This document shows, in pieces, positions 10,546 through 21,564 of a stretch of DNA of 64,000 nt. The position numbers and the translations under genes are program-made. The notes under the pieces were generated by a model. The model made no database searches. It saw nothing but the letters and a program-made list of their open reading frames with translations, and was not told the DNA's origin. Source of the stretch: Macrothele yani (Eukaryota; Arthropoda; Arachnida; Araneae; Macrothelidae); NCBI GenBank assembly GCA_039090855.1, contig CM076996.1, positions 52,294,469 to 52,358,468 on the forward strand, given 5' to 3'. Each line of letters opens with the position of its first letter. The first letter of the stretch is position 1.

Positions 10546-12272
10546 CAGTAGTGTCCAAAATTGTGGAAATCTTTGGAAATAGTGTATTTTTGAGGTTTGA
10601 TGGCTCATAACACCACTTTGTTTTGGAGTAATACTATAAATTCATATGTATCAATGGAAAGATAATTTCATCAAAAATGTAATGCAATAACTTTTATGAA
10701 GGATTTTGTATTAGAACAGCAGTTATAAAGAAGAAAAGTAAAACACATAGAAAAAATGAAATATACAAAAATTCTCACCATGTCAGTTAATACTTAGTTG
10801 GGTAACCTTTAGCGTTAATAACGGCCTTACAACGCCTTCCCATGGAGTGAACCAAGTTTTTTAGTTCTGCAGCTGTTATAATGTGAAACCAAGACTGAAT
10901 TATTGTTTCTATTAATTGGGTTTTATTGCTGGGTTGCTTCTGACTAACAAGCTTCTTAAGTCAGCTCCATAAATTTTCGATGGAGTTAAGGTCTGGGCTA
11001 TTCCCAGACCATTCCAGCAGTGGAATATGATTATCTTGAAACAACTTTTTGCACACAGCAGCAACATGATATGGAGCTGAATCCTGTTGAAATATAAATG
11101 CTTCATTATCTTGGAAATGATCACGTGCGTAAGACTTCAGTTTGGGCTCAAGTATTTCATTAATGTATTTTTGGCCATTTATATTACCACTAATCTCGTA
11201 AATGCTGCCCACACCTTTTGATGTCATACAACCCCAGATCATAACACTAACTGGGTGTTTCACGGTATGTGTAATGTAACCAGGATGCAAATCTCCGATT
11301 CTTCTCCTTATGTATTTTATGCCATCACTACCAAACAGGGAGATTTTGGTCTCATCACTCCAAATAACACTGTTCCATTGTTCAGTTAACATGGGTTTTA
11401 GCTTAGTTTAATCTTTACAACCTTTGTTTGAGAGAGAAAAATGGCTTTTTTTGTCGAATTCTAGCTTTTAGACCAAATTCCTGCAGTCTGCACCAAACAG
11501 TCCTTGCACTCAACTTCACATTGCATTGCACCACTTCATCTTGTATACACCCAGATGATTTTCTTCTGTCACCTAGGCACAGTCTCTTAATTCCTCTATC
11601 ATCACTTGCTGTGGTGCACCTTTTCTTGCCTTTACCAGTCTGGTTTTGTTGTGACTGAGTCTCCTTATACCTCTTCAAAAATTTAGAAATGCCACATTTG
11701 GTTAAGTTTCCACCAATTTTTCTTCTAATTTGCATTACTGAAGCCTTGTTCACTTAATAGTACTATTTTACATCACTTTCTGGGTGACCAGTCAACTCTT
11801 TGCACCATTTCTTTAATTTTATTACGTTTTACAAGCTCACTAAATGAAAGAACACAAAAAAACAAAAACAAAAAACTTGATAAGCAATTACATAACACAC
11901 TGACAAATGTCCTCCTCTCAGCTGCAATACATGACATCAATAGCTCAATCCTACTGTGACCTGATTGGCTCATTGCCAAAACAAGATGGCACCTAATTGG
12001 CTCTCTAAACACTCATGCTCATTGGCTACATTCAAATGAAGGAAAGCTACTTCATATCAACCTAAGCAAGTTGTGCTTCCTCTTTTTGTTTTTTTATCTA
12101 TAACTTTTCATAGGATACAGGTAATTGAACAAACTTTGTTGCATTACATTCTTGATGAAATTATCTTTTTATTGATATATAATTTTATCCATAAAAAAAA
12201 AGCGGTGTTATGAGCCATCAAACCTCAAAAATACACTTTTCCAAAAGGTTTCCACAATTTTGGCCACTACTG
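10546..12272 (-). mobile_element. Complete Tc1 element with TIRs and TA target duplication
   Basis: The left end CAGTAGTGTCCAAAATTGTG at 10546 and the complementary right end at 12272 form inverted repeats. The shared inner block (GGTTTGATGGCTCATAACAC) extends the TIR to roughly 90 bases. Both ends are flanked by TA (10544-10545 and 12273-12274), the Tc1/mariner target duplication. Total length 1727 bp is normal for Tc1 elements. The transposase lies on the minus strand. A poly-A-rich patch occurs near 12194. Confidence 0.93.
10787..11753 (-). pseudogene. Tc1 transposase, DD34E, broken
   Basis: Tc1 transposase cuts and pastes DNA at TIRs. Reading leftwards: an HTH region (QIRRKIGGNLTKCGISKFLK), a GKGKKRCTTASDDR GRPR-like linker, a second HTH, then the DDE domain: VIWSDETK (first Asp), FQQDSAPYH (second Asp) and SPDLNSIENLW (Glu). 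I count 34 residues between the second Asp and Glu, so DD34E. The C-terminus LKNLVHSMGRRCKAVINAKG then stop follows in frame after a premature TGA near 10960-10965. Further breaks lie between the two main ORFs at 11393-11414 (stops plus a one-base frameshift) and near the N-terminus, where upstream coding similarity continues to about 11830 in another frame. All catalytic residues survive but the gene is dead. Confidence 0.9.
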
Positions 12273-12274
12273 TA

Positions 12275-13467
12275 TATGGGGTTGTTTCATAATTAATTGT
12301 GAATTTTGGGGTAAACAGTTAAATTGCTGCATTTTATGCAATATGAAGTTTGTTCAGTCAGCATGATCATCACAAGATTCAGTGAATTTTTTGTAATGAC
12401 TGAGAAGGCTGTCAGTTCTGGATTTGAATAAATTACTGTTCTGATAAAGTATATCACATGCCTTTGTTAGTGCATAGTTAGCAGACAGCTACTGATAGAA
12501 TGCACTTATAAATTGGGGTTTGCTTTATATTTTCTTGGTTTTTGAAATATCTTTTGGATTTTTGCTGACATTGGTTAGCAACTGTGCAATTATCATGTAA
12601 TGAGGTTGTACCATGTGCTTCTTACTTGAGTATTACTGGTTTGATTGCTGAGTTTTAATGCAATATAGCAGAATTGCAACAATAGTTGTGTAAGGACATG
12701 GGATGACTTTTTCCAGGAAAAAGTTCTAGCACTGAATTTAATAATTAAAGAGGGGAAGAGCAGAGAGAGTGAGATAAATCACACACATTCTTTAGAAAAT
12801 ATTATCAGCCTGGTTGTTGTCTCCAACCAAAGAATTCTTCCCACATCCCCTTCTTCCCTTCAGTTTTTTTTTTTTTAATTTTAATTCAATTTTACCATAA
12901 GAATGTTGTTGAGAAGTTAATGAGTTCTGAAGTTGCTATAATGCACCGGAATTAATTGCATTAATAGTCATTTTAGAAATTTTGTAAGACAGAATAATAC
13001 ATACATAACTAAATCCCTATACTTCTGTAAAAACTTGCTTGCCAATGAACAAATATTAAGAATACTTCCAAAAAGGAATTTGTGCACCTATGCTGTCTGT
13101 TTTAATCCGCATGCACATGTAATCTTAGTGTAGATGAATACACAGAAGACAAGTGTGTTTATTAAAAAGCTTATAAAACTTAAAAATAGTTTTTTCCATG
13201 CCAGAAGTTTCAGCTCATGTATCTGTCTTTGTAAATGTTCTTAATTTTCATAGTTGCAAATCATGGAGTTGCTCAGCATACTTTGTGCATTCTTTGAAGT
13301 ATCCAAGGAGGTTACACATGTGCTCCCACTCTTACACTATGACTTAAAATAATTTTGCTGTTTAATATAGAAATATGTCATTCTTGACACTGACACATCT
13401 GACTAATATGCTGAATTGGTCTTAGGTGTCACTGTTTGTCATTATAGTGCTATGGTATATACACTGG
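12275..13467. other. Unassigned AT-rich DNA
   Basis: No family is recognised. Only homopolymer tracts (for example T12 near 12866) stand out. Confidence 0.5.
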
Positions 13468-13732
13468 CATGCAAAAATTAAGGACGAGACGGTTTTTCGA
13501 ATGTAACGTCATGCAGAAGGGCTCCACATCGACTCTAATCATACCATAAGATCCCAAGATATAAGAATATGGGACAAGTGAACAAAACCATCCAAACAAG
13601 GAATCCAAGGGATACAAAGGCACTTTATTGAAAAGGTAGCTTCGAGCACAACTGGACAGAAGACAGAAACGTCCATGTGACAGGCGGCTGCCAAGAAAAA
13701 TCCAGTCTTTACAGGGTGCGCACGCGTGCTTG
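13468..13732. repeat. Probable Tc1/mariner-type terminal fragment
   Basis: After a TATATA flank the sequence reads CACTGGCATGCAAAAATTAA, which looks like the outer end of a TA-targeting element. About 260 bases follow without recognisable transposase, and the other end is missing because a hAT-like end starts at 13733. Confidence 0.4.
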
Positions 13733-13870
13733 AAAACCTGGAAAGTCCTGGAAAGAAAATCATGATTACGTTTTCAAGGCCTGGAATATCCTGGAAAAAT
13801 GGTGTTTTTTTACTGCTGTCTTGAAAAGCCTTGAAATTTGAAAATAGTGCTTAAAAAAATGCCCTTTTAG
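13733..13870 (+). repeat. hAT-like element end with CCTGGAAA/CTTGAAA subrepeats
   Basis: It begins CAGGGTGCGCACGCG, a typical CAGGG hAT end, followed by repeated CCTGGAAAG and CCTTGAAA words. The same word set occurs at 15685-15800, 22935-23000, 35127-35215 and 39530-39606. The partner end of this copy is not found. Confidence 0.5.
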
Positions 13871-14424
13871 GAAAGCGTGTTACTGTTACCCCTTCATTTT
13901 TTAAAGTTTATTTCTTCTGTTCTCAAAAAAATGTTTCAGACGTGCACCAAATCCTAATTTGGCTGGGGGAAAAAAAAAAAAAAAGCACTACTTCCAGTGC
14001 AATCAAATTGGATGATTACTAGTAGGTCTGTTAGGAAGGGGAGCTTGATGTCCGTTGTCGGACAACGGAAGGGTAAGAAGAAACATTTAGCATTTGCAGG
14101 GGGGTCGCATATGTACCAAGTCAGCTGGCATCCACCAGTGAGGAGTCTGCCTGAACAACACATTCATCTGCTCGTTGTTTATGTGCATTCCAACCCTCCC
14201 CTCAAGAGACATCTGCTACTTATGATAAAAAGTAAGAAAACTGTCTTTGCGAATTTTTCACGAAAGTGACTGGAATTTTTACATTCACTATAATTGGATT
14301 ACAGAAGCTTACTCCCAAAATTCCAATTGAATCGGTTTAAAACTTAAAAAGTTAGCATTGGAAATTTTTATTATTGGCAAGTATGTGTGCCTCTTTGGAC
14401 AGAGTAAGCCTGGAGCAGAAAGGG

Positions 14425-14442
14425 TGTTACCATAGCAACGGT
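14425..14442. promoter_or_regulatory. X-box (RFX)-like palindrome
   Basis: GTTACCATAGCAAC is close to the RFX factor consensus GTTRCCATGGYAAC. It lies in a locally GC-rich patch (14400-14520). Function is not demonstrated; a chance match inside a repeat is possible. Confidence 0.3.
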
Positions 14443-14884
14443 TGATTGACAGCTGGGAGAGCTGATCCAAAGCCCTTGGTTGGGAAGAAAGCAAACACCT
14501 GTTTATCGCTTCCACTGCTCAAAGGGACTAGGAGAAAATTTTCAGAAATCCATTTTCCCGAATTTTGAAAATAACACCGTAAATTTTTTACAGTGGTTAA
14601 GATACATCACAATAAAGTTCTAGTGCAAATTTCGCCAAATTCCGTAAGAAACTTTAGCAGATGAAAAAAAAATCTTCCTTGCATAATCGGATTGAAAAAA
14701 AGAAACAGTAATTCTAAATTACGGGAAAAGCAAGTGAATTATTTTTTTTAGATGCCATGGTTTATTTAAACAGAGTGATCCTTAATTTTTTTTTTTTCTG
14801 TGATGATATGGACTCTTAACCTGAAAGTGTTGTTACGGAGTGTATTGTTATCATTGGTTGGGCAATCCTGTAAGAATATCGACG

Positions 14885-15630
14885 AATGACATGTGAAGAC
14901 ATAGTGGCGTCAACTAATATTCCAAAAACGTCGCCATTCCACATTCTATGTGACAAATTACTGCTGCATCGTGTGTGTTCCAGATGGGAGCCTCATCACC
15001 TGACAAGAAAACAATTGTTAGCCAGAGTTCAGGTGTGTCATGAGTGGAAACAAATGATTTCAACGGATCCCAAACTTTCTAAACACAGTAATAACTGCCG
15101 ATGAAACATGGGTTCAATATTTCGACCCCCTCACTAAGCGTGCAATTAGTATCTGGAAACACACAGGCTCGCCTCCTCCGAAAAAAGTCCGCCAAACCAA
15201 AGCAGCTGGGAAGGTGGTGATAATTTTCTTTGATCATAAAGGCGTAGTCTACCAGCATGCCGTTTCTCCACAAATTACTGTCCATACTGAGTTTTACATT
15301 TCAGTCTTGAAGCATCTGCGATGGCACATATCGATTAAATGACATGAACTGGTGGGCAAGTGGACTCTACACTATGATAATGCCTGCCCACATGTGGCTG
15401 CTTGTGTTCAACACTTTCTTATGAAATGCAGTATTGAAATCATGCCACAGCCTGCCTACAGTCCTGACCTTGTACTATGCAATATCTGGTTGTTTCCAAC
15501 AATGAAGGAGAAGCTTTATGGTGCAAGATTCAACACAGATGCTGACTTTATTGAAGTTGTACAGGGGTCGCTAAAGCAGCTTCCACAAAATGCCTTCGCC
15601 ACATGCTTTGAAAAATGGACTGAATGATGG
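14885..15630 (+). pseudogene. mariner transposase, broken
   Basis: The N-terminal HTH is missing or decayed. The middle reads HLTRKQLLARVQVCHEW, then after a frameshift ADETWVQYFDP...KRAISIW (first catalytic Asp), an in-frame TGA near 15340, LHYDNACPHVAA (second Asp) and PAYSPDLVLCNIWLFPTMK. Mariners use DD34D with the third Asp in the position after PC; here it is Asn (LCN), so the protein would be inactive even without the breaks. The C-terminal block YGARFNTDADFIE and the final FEKWTE match mariner ends. No TIRs could be assigned. hAT-like CTTGAAAG words start just downstream at 15690. Confidence 0.88.
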
Positions 15631-15815
15631 GACCATTGCACATCATCCGAGGGAAGATACTTTTAGAAAGAATAACATATACATAGTTCGCACGACCCTT
15701 GAAAGTCCTTAAAAAGTACTTAAATTTTTTCAGCGATTTTTAAGGCCTTAATTAAAAGTCATTAAAAAAGATGCTGATCCTTGAAAAGTCCTTAATTTTT
15801 ATGTCCCTCCGTTTT

Positions 15816-15846
15816 TAGCACGTCTTTTGTAAAAAAAGATCGTGCT
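15816..15846. repeat. Hairpin AGCACG...CGTGCT at the array edge
   Basis: AGCACGTCTTTTGTAAAAAA is followed by AGATCGTGCT, an imperfect inverted repeat that recurs at 35886-35914. It marks the left edge of the tandem array and may be an element terminus. Confidence 0.5.
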
Positions 15847-17660
15847 TATGTTACTGGTTTGTCCGGCTGTCCGTCTGTTCCTACGATATCTCTGCAACTA
15901 TTAGTCCGATTTGAAAAAAAAATTGCATTGGGAAGCTTGAAATATGCGAATGTTGATACTTCATTTCGTTTTTTTTTTTTTTTTATGATGTACAATTTCG
16001 CTACTAGAGGGCGTGAATGCAGATGATGTTGAATTCAAAAATACGTTTTATTTCACATATTTGCTTCTACACATCCGATTGAAAAAATTAATTTATCTTT
16101 CGATTCCATTTATGTCGAAGAGTATTTTAGATATAGTTACTTTTTCAAATTATGCATAGATTTTCCGCTAGGGCGTGTAAAATGAAATTACATTTTCCCC
16201 GATAACTCTTCTTCTAAAACACCGATTTAAAAAAAAAAAATTTCTTTAGCGAATACACCTCCTGATGGAAAAATTTTTGCATATAATTTCAAATTTTTGG
16301 TAAATAATACTTTGGCCACCAGGGCGTAAGTGTTAATTTTTGCTTCTGATGTATTTGCCATAAAATCTGAGCTTCTAAAATATCGATTGAAAAAATTCTT
16401 TCGTGGATTGATGCCACTCACATCGATAAACCTTTTCGGAATATTTTCTTCTTAAAATATTCCACAGTTTCTCCGCCAGGGGCGTAGACATATATCTTAT
16501 TTTTGTCAATATCTCTGCTTCTAATGGTCCAATTTGATAAATTCCTTCTTTGTTGGATAGTGTTTTCAGTGTGACATGCTTTTCATATAATTTCAAAATT
16601 TTCAAGTAATTCATAGATTTTCTGTTAGGGGGCATAGAGGTAAATTGTGTTTCCCCCTATATCTCTGTTTCTAAATCTCCGATTTGAAAAATTCTTTCTG
16701 CACCGGATACAGCTCCTGATGGGAAATCGTTTGCACATAATTTCTAATTTTTGTAAAAAAAAAAAAAAAAATGATTTGGCCTCCAGAGGGCATAAATCTT
16801 TATTTCCGCTTCTGATGTATTTGCAGCAAAATATGAGCTTCTAAATTCTCGATTGAAAAGACTCCATTTGTAGACCGATAGTACTCATGTCGACAAACCT
16901 TTTAGAAACATTTTCTTCTTGAAATAATGCATAGTTTATACGCCAGGGACGTAGATGTATATCTTATTTTTGTCAATATCTCTACTTCTAGGAGTCTGAT
17001 TTGAAAAATTCCTTCTTTGTTGGATAGTGCTGCCATTGCAAAATATTTTTCCTATAAATTCAAAAGTTTCAAGTAAATCATAGACTTTCCTCTAGGGGGG
17101 GCACAAAGGTAAATTGTGTTTTCTGCGTTATTTCTGCTTCTAAAACTCTGATTTGAAAAATTCTTCCTGTATCGCATACAAGACCTGATGAAAAATATTT
17201 TTCACATAATTTCCAATGTTTGGTAAAGAATGGGTTGGCCACCAGGAAGCATAAAGTATTAATTTCTGCTTCTGATGTATTTGTAGTAAAATCTGGGGTC
17301 CTGAAAACTCAACTAAACATTTTTTTTCTTGGACTGATGCCGTTCATATGGAAAAATCTTTTGAGAATACTTTCTTCCTAAAATAATGCATGGATTTCCC
17401 ACCAGGGGAGGTAAAGTCACATCTTATTTTTGTCAATATCTCTGTTTCTAAGAGTCCGATTTGAAAAATTATTTCTGTGTTGGAGAGTTTGTTCAGTGCA
17501 AAATGTTTCTCATATAAATTCATGTTTTTCTTAATGCACACGTCTGCAACCAGAGGGCGTAAGCTCACGATTCCGTTTACAGCAATATCTGAGGGATTAA
17601 AAACCCGATTGAAAAACTTCTTTCTTCCGTCCGATACTATTGTTTTCCATACCGGTTCCA
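15847..17660. repeat. About 150-bp tandem array with three-unit higher-order period
   Basis: The string TCCGATTTGAAAAATT (or close variants) recurs near 15908, 16074, 16220, 16378, 16527, 16677, 16847, 16996, 17147, 17310, 17455 and 17603, a spacing of 145-170 bases. Units fall into three types that cycle: one with TTGTTGGATAGT (16545, 17015, 17475), one with ACCTCCTGATGG-like words (16255, 16710, 17185), and one with TTGGCCACCAGGG then TTCTGATGTATTTG (16310, 16775, 17230). The higher-order period is therefore about 465 bases. Each unit also holds a CC-CCAG-GGGCG-type box. No coding potential is seen. Confidence 0.85.
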
Positions 17661-18206
17661 TTGACTTTGAATAGCTTTGATAAATTTAATTTGCGTCAGA
17701 ACGGATTCAAAAAACATACTTATTACACCCGAAAATTTGGTGTCATCTTTCTTGTTTTATTACGATCATATGTAAATGCAGTTTTTCTTGCTTCGTTTTT
17801 AAAGTGTACTTGATTTTACGATGTATGTTTGCATGACCCAACAAACGAAAGTGAATTACGAAGCAGCACCAACAGCCCTGGCTGAGGGATTCAATTCTGC
17901 GCATGCTATTGGACTTCGACTGCAGCCGCTGGCGACTGTTTGTATGAATGACACATGAACTGCGACTACGGTACGCCGGCGGTTTTGGTTGTAATTTTGA
18001 CTCACGTGAAAAGGAACAAAGTGTGAAATAAAGAAGAATGGAAAAGATTAGACACTAAATGCGAAGTGAGCAAAATGTTTGTGATTTGTAATAATGCTTC
18101 TGTGCTAGTGTATCTTCGAGGATATTTGTGTATTCGTCTATAAAGGAATAAATGTTGACCTCTAGTAATCGGAGTAACTTCACATAGGTAAGATTCAGGC
18201 CATGAT
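17661..18206. other. Unassigned segment with a GC-richer core
   Basis: 17860-17990 is notably richer in G and C than its surroundings (CTGCAGCCGCTGGCGACTG), but I recognise no gene or element. Confidence 0.4.
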
Positions 18207-18349
18207 TTCATACCTACCAGATTTTACGGTTTACCCATAAAATTTACGGAAATGCGACTTGTTTTATAGGCAAAATGCTAATTTTACAGATTTGGTTATT
18301 CTTCGAGATTTTTTTTTTTTTTCTGGTGATTTTGTATCCACCATCATAC

Positions 18350-20270
18350 TACCTACCAACTACTACAAAATGTCCGTAGTTTCTACGGATTTAGTTGTTT
18401 GACTACGGAACTCAGTCGAAACTACGGATATTATGAATTTTCATTTTGTTTGATTTTTTTTTTTTTTTTTTTTTTTTTTTGCTATTACGGGGATGGAATT
18501 TCAGTTTTTCAAAACTTTCGAAAATGGTAGTTAAACGGATTAAAAAATATTTTTAAATATTTTCAAAATCGTATTTTTTTTCTTTTGATGTTGCTTTTGT
18601 GTCCATTATCATTGTTAAATGTCATTTTAAATCAGTGTAAAACTGAAGAGATTTTTTTTTTGGGGGGGTTGTCATTTTCCACCTGGTTATGGTATTTCTT
18701 GTTTCAAAACTTCCGAAATCATAATTTTTTTCTCCTGGTGTTGCCTTTGTGTCCAGTAGTCTTGTTAAATATCATTTTATTGCATAAATGTTTGTATTTC
18801 ATCTTGAAACTGTAGGCAACAATTTGCAAGAAAAACGAAAGTTAGACTCCTCGTAGATTTCCTCGTGATCTTTCGCGAATTCGAGGAATTCCTCCTTTTA
18901 CGGTATTATTTTGTTATTTTGGCCATTTGCAAGATCGGTGCACACGTGATCAGAAATTTTTTGGAGAGTTTGGGGGGGTGGTGTTTGAGGACGAAATTCA
19001 TTTTTACGAAACTTTCAAAAACGGAAGGTCGACGGAATTCAGATTTTTTTCGTAATCGTTATTTCTTTCTTCTTGCGATGTTGCCTCTGTTCAGTATTAT
19101 TGTTAAATAAATTTTACTGCATAAATATTTATATTTCAGCTTGGAAATAGGGGAAAAATTTTCAAAGCTGGAAGTCTGACAGAACAAAGATTTCTCCCGT
19201 AATCGCCCCCTCCCCGCGTAATGTTCTCACTCTCCTGCATTGTTAAATATTTAAATATACCCCGTTCCCCAAGTTTCTGCATTCAAGCTTGATCAGGGAG
19301 GGGTAATTCCCCAAAACAGAAGTGACGAAGTTGAAATATTTGTAAAAATTGATGCATGGTGTTCAAAAGTATTAATATTCTCAAAGTTACGCCATTTATC
19401 TAAAATAGTTAAAAGCTTTGATATCATGCACTCACTCATGGTTCTCAGACTGAAAGTTCTTTCAGCATGATGGATGAAATTATTATTATTATCGGAGGGC
19501 GTAAAAAAAAAAAAGGAAAGAAAGAAAAGCCACAATGGAGAAATAGGGAGAGAAAGATAGCAGAAAGGAAAATTAAGCAATAGATGCTGTGCAGCTACAG
19601 AGTCAACAAAAGACAAACTGGCAGTAGTCTGCATTCTTGTTATGTGTTTTGATTTTTCACCTAATTAAAATGTTTTTTTTTTTACTTCTTTGGTCTCAAT
19701 CTTGTCATAAACTGCAATGTTAGAGGCAGTGTGATCATATGGTAAGTGGAAGTTTGTGCAGTGCATGTTCACTTGCTTGGCTTTCCCATCTGTCAAGTGT
19801 GAAATTCTGAACGCACCTGACTGATTTTTTATTGGAGTCTTAATGACCACCGGGAGCAACTCAATGTGCTATAAGCAGTTGCCCGTACCTAATTTAGGGC
19901 TACTGGTTCCAGGGAAGGGAGAGAGCCAGTGCCATAAGGCAAACACAACATCCATGCCTCACCAGGATTCGAACCCGGACCCCTTCCGTGCGAATAATCA
20001 GATGCCATCGCTTAGACCACTGCGCCACCGGGGCTGCGACTGATTTTTACTAGTGGAAGTTTTGAAATTAAGTCTTGCAATGTTACCTATCATGCCTTCA
20101 CCAGGGGAATCAACTTTATTTTTCGCATGTGTTAAGTTTATTTCATTAGTGTCCTTGTTCGTTGTGGTGTGTATTTCTTTTTCACAAAGAGATGGATGAT
20201 TTTGTAAAAAAGTGTATGTATGCCACACGATAATGCTAGTTACTACTGACAAGGCTCTACCCAATGTTGT
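18350..20270 (+). mobile_element. 'ACTACGG' composite element inserted with CCATCAT duplication
   Basis: It starts CTACCAACTACTACAAAATG with the CCGTAGTTTCTACGG words and continues through two CCGTAATCGT modules. It ends CAATGTTGTCAGGTGTG. The inverted ends (CAYACCTG-CAAC type) match the related copy at 26953-29273, which ends GTTGGCATGTATG. The termini and 7-8 bp duplication suggest a non-autonomous hAT-like element. No transposase is present. Confidence 0.6.
19830..20037 (-). repeat. tRNA-derived SINE
   Basis: On the minus strand the head carries a Pol III A box (GTGGCGCAGTGG) and B box (GGTTCGAATCC), then a body ending at the ATTGAGTTGCTCCCGGTGGT block. It is flanked by the 11-bp duplication GACTGATTTTT (19819-19829 and 20038-20048). 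The paralogous repeat near 29036-29046 has one such string and no SINE, which is the empty site. Confidence 0.92.
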
Positions 20271-21020
20271 CAGGTGTGCCCATCATTAAAACTTTTTTTA
20301 TTTAACTTACTGTTAGACTGTTTAAAATAAAGCGCCAAGGTAAGTTATGAATCAACTTTTCACTTACATGTGTTTATGTCATGTGGAAACATTTGTCTGC
20401 AGTTTTCCCACATGTTTTAGGTTTATCGTTTTTCATTGTTTCAAACACTAAAGAGCTTGTGCCGCGTGTAAACTGAACTGCCTCAGCTGGGCTTGTTTAT
20501 TTATCTCTCGCTGTGTTTCCCCCTCCCACTTAACGCATTGTTCGTCCATCAAATAGCAACTCTCAAGTAGGCAGGCATTGAAGCAACTCTCTTCTCTTTA
20601 TTACTTCCAGTTCAAAATGCTATCGCAGAACGTAGTTACTGTAGAAAAAAATTCAAATCGATTTTAAATCTGCGGAATTTTTACCCAGATCGATACCTAA
20701 CCATGACGAAATTAAACAAAAGCTGCCACTTTTGTGAAATTGAAAATGCATTTGGGGCATGATTTTGTAACTTCTTCTCTGACAATAAATTTGACTAACA
20801 AAAGAATACTACTATAACAAAGTTAAAAAATAAGTCCAGTGTTCATTTGACCCAGTGCTTCTCCAGCAATGATTTATTTTGCTGGTCCATTAGAAAAGTT
20901 TTCTACGCTTTCCAACCGTGCTTTGTCCTGACATTTTTATGCAAGTACAATAGCTTGCATAATTGATTCGACGAAATTAATATGTTGACGTACATACTAA
21001 TTCGTCGAATCCATATTGAA

Positions 21021-21327
21021 AATGGTCAAAGGTCAGGAAATAGGTGTGGAATTCACCCCCCCACCCACAAACACACCCAGTATAATCCAGTATAATTTTT
21101 TTATGATATCACTAGAACTTCAGATGACTGCTTTCATGGGATATTTGGTGAGTTATTAACTGCATATTTAGTTTTGATTTAGGGTTATTTTGAAGGTCTC
21201 AAAGTGGTTCTCAATTCTGAATAGTTGCACGTAGTCAGCTGAAATGCACTGAAATTCTGCCCAAGCTCAGTTTTGGTAGTACTCTTACCATTGAACTTAA
21301 CTTCTAGATAAAAGCACAATTCATACA
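21021..21327. other. Unassigned AT-rich DNA
   Basis: A run of CCCACCCACAAACACACCCA occurs near 21059. Nothing else is recognised. Confidence 0.4.
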
Positions 21328-21416
21328 ATATGTCATACAAAACAAATACCACCATCTATGTACAATATTTAATACAATATTTAATATCGTACATAGACGG
21401 TGGTATTGTTTTGTAG
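21328..21416. repeat. About 89-bp hairpin repeat
   Basis: ACAAAACAAATACCACCATC with TATGTAC is mirrored by GTACATAGACGGTGGTATTG then TTTTGT, around a TATTTAATACAATATTTAAT centre. This looks like a small foldback element. Confidence 0.7.
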
Positions 21417-21529
21417 AACTTCATAAGGGACTTTGGAGGGGTTTTTTTAAAACCAAATTGCTAAAAGTTTCATTAAGAAGAAGGTAGTGTAGAACACGCT
21501 AAGTTATGTATAAAAGTTTAATGCAAATA

Positions 21530-21562
21530 TATTTCAGCCATTACTATGGCCTTCATCAATGC
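21530..21562 (-). ncRNA. Hammerhead-like motif 3' of the minus-strand PLE
   Basis: On the minus strand TTGATGA, A, stem GGCCAT, loop AGTA, stem ATGGCT, GAAA. This keeps the CUGANGA / stem II / GAAA layout apart from a T in place of the first C and one G-U closing pair. It sits directly downstream of the PLE coding region on the same strand. Confidence 0.55.
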
Positions 21563-21564
21563 AA

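Larger units (their letters stand above)
18207..21020 (+). mobile_element. 'CATACCTGCCAG-TTTTACGG' element copy, split by a 1.9 kb insertion
   Basis: The start (CATACCTACCAGATTTTACG) and the part from 20278 (CATTAAAACTTTTTTTATTT through the CAGCTGGGCTTG and CCAGTGCTTCTCCAGCAATG blocks) align with 48984-50130 of the later copy. Between them lies a foreign block, about 18350-20270, flanked by CCATCAT on both sides. In the uninterrupted copies GCACCAGCTATTAAAACT runs directly through this point. Confidence 0.7.

Noticed and set aside
15847..17660. CRISPR array
   Set aside because: Units are about 150 bp, diverged, and without short identical repeats and unique spacers; the context is eukaryotic.
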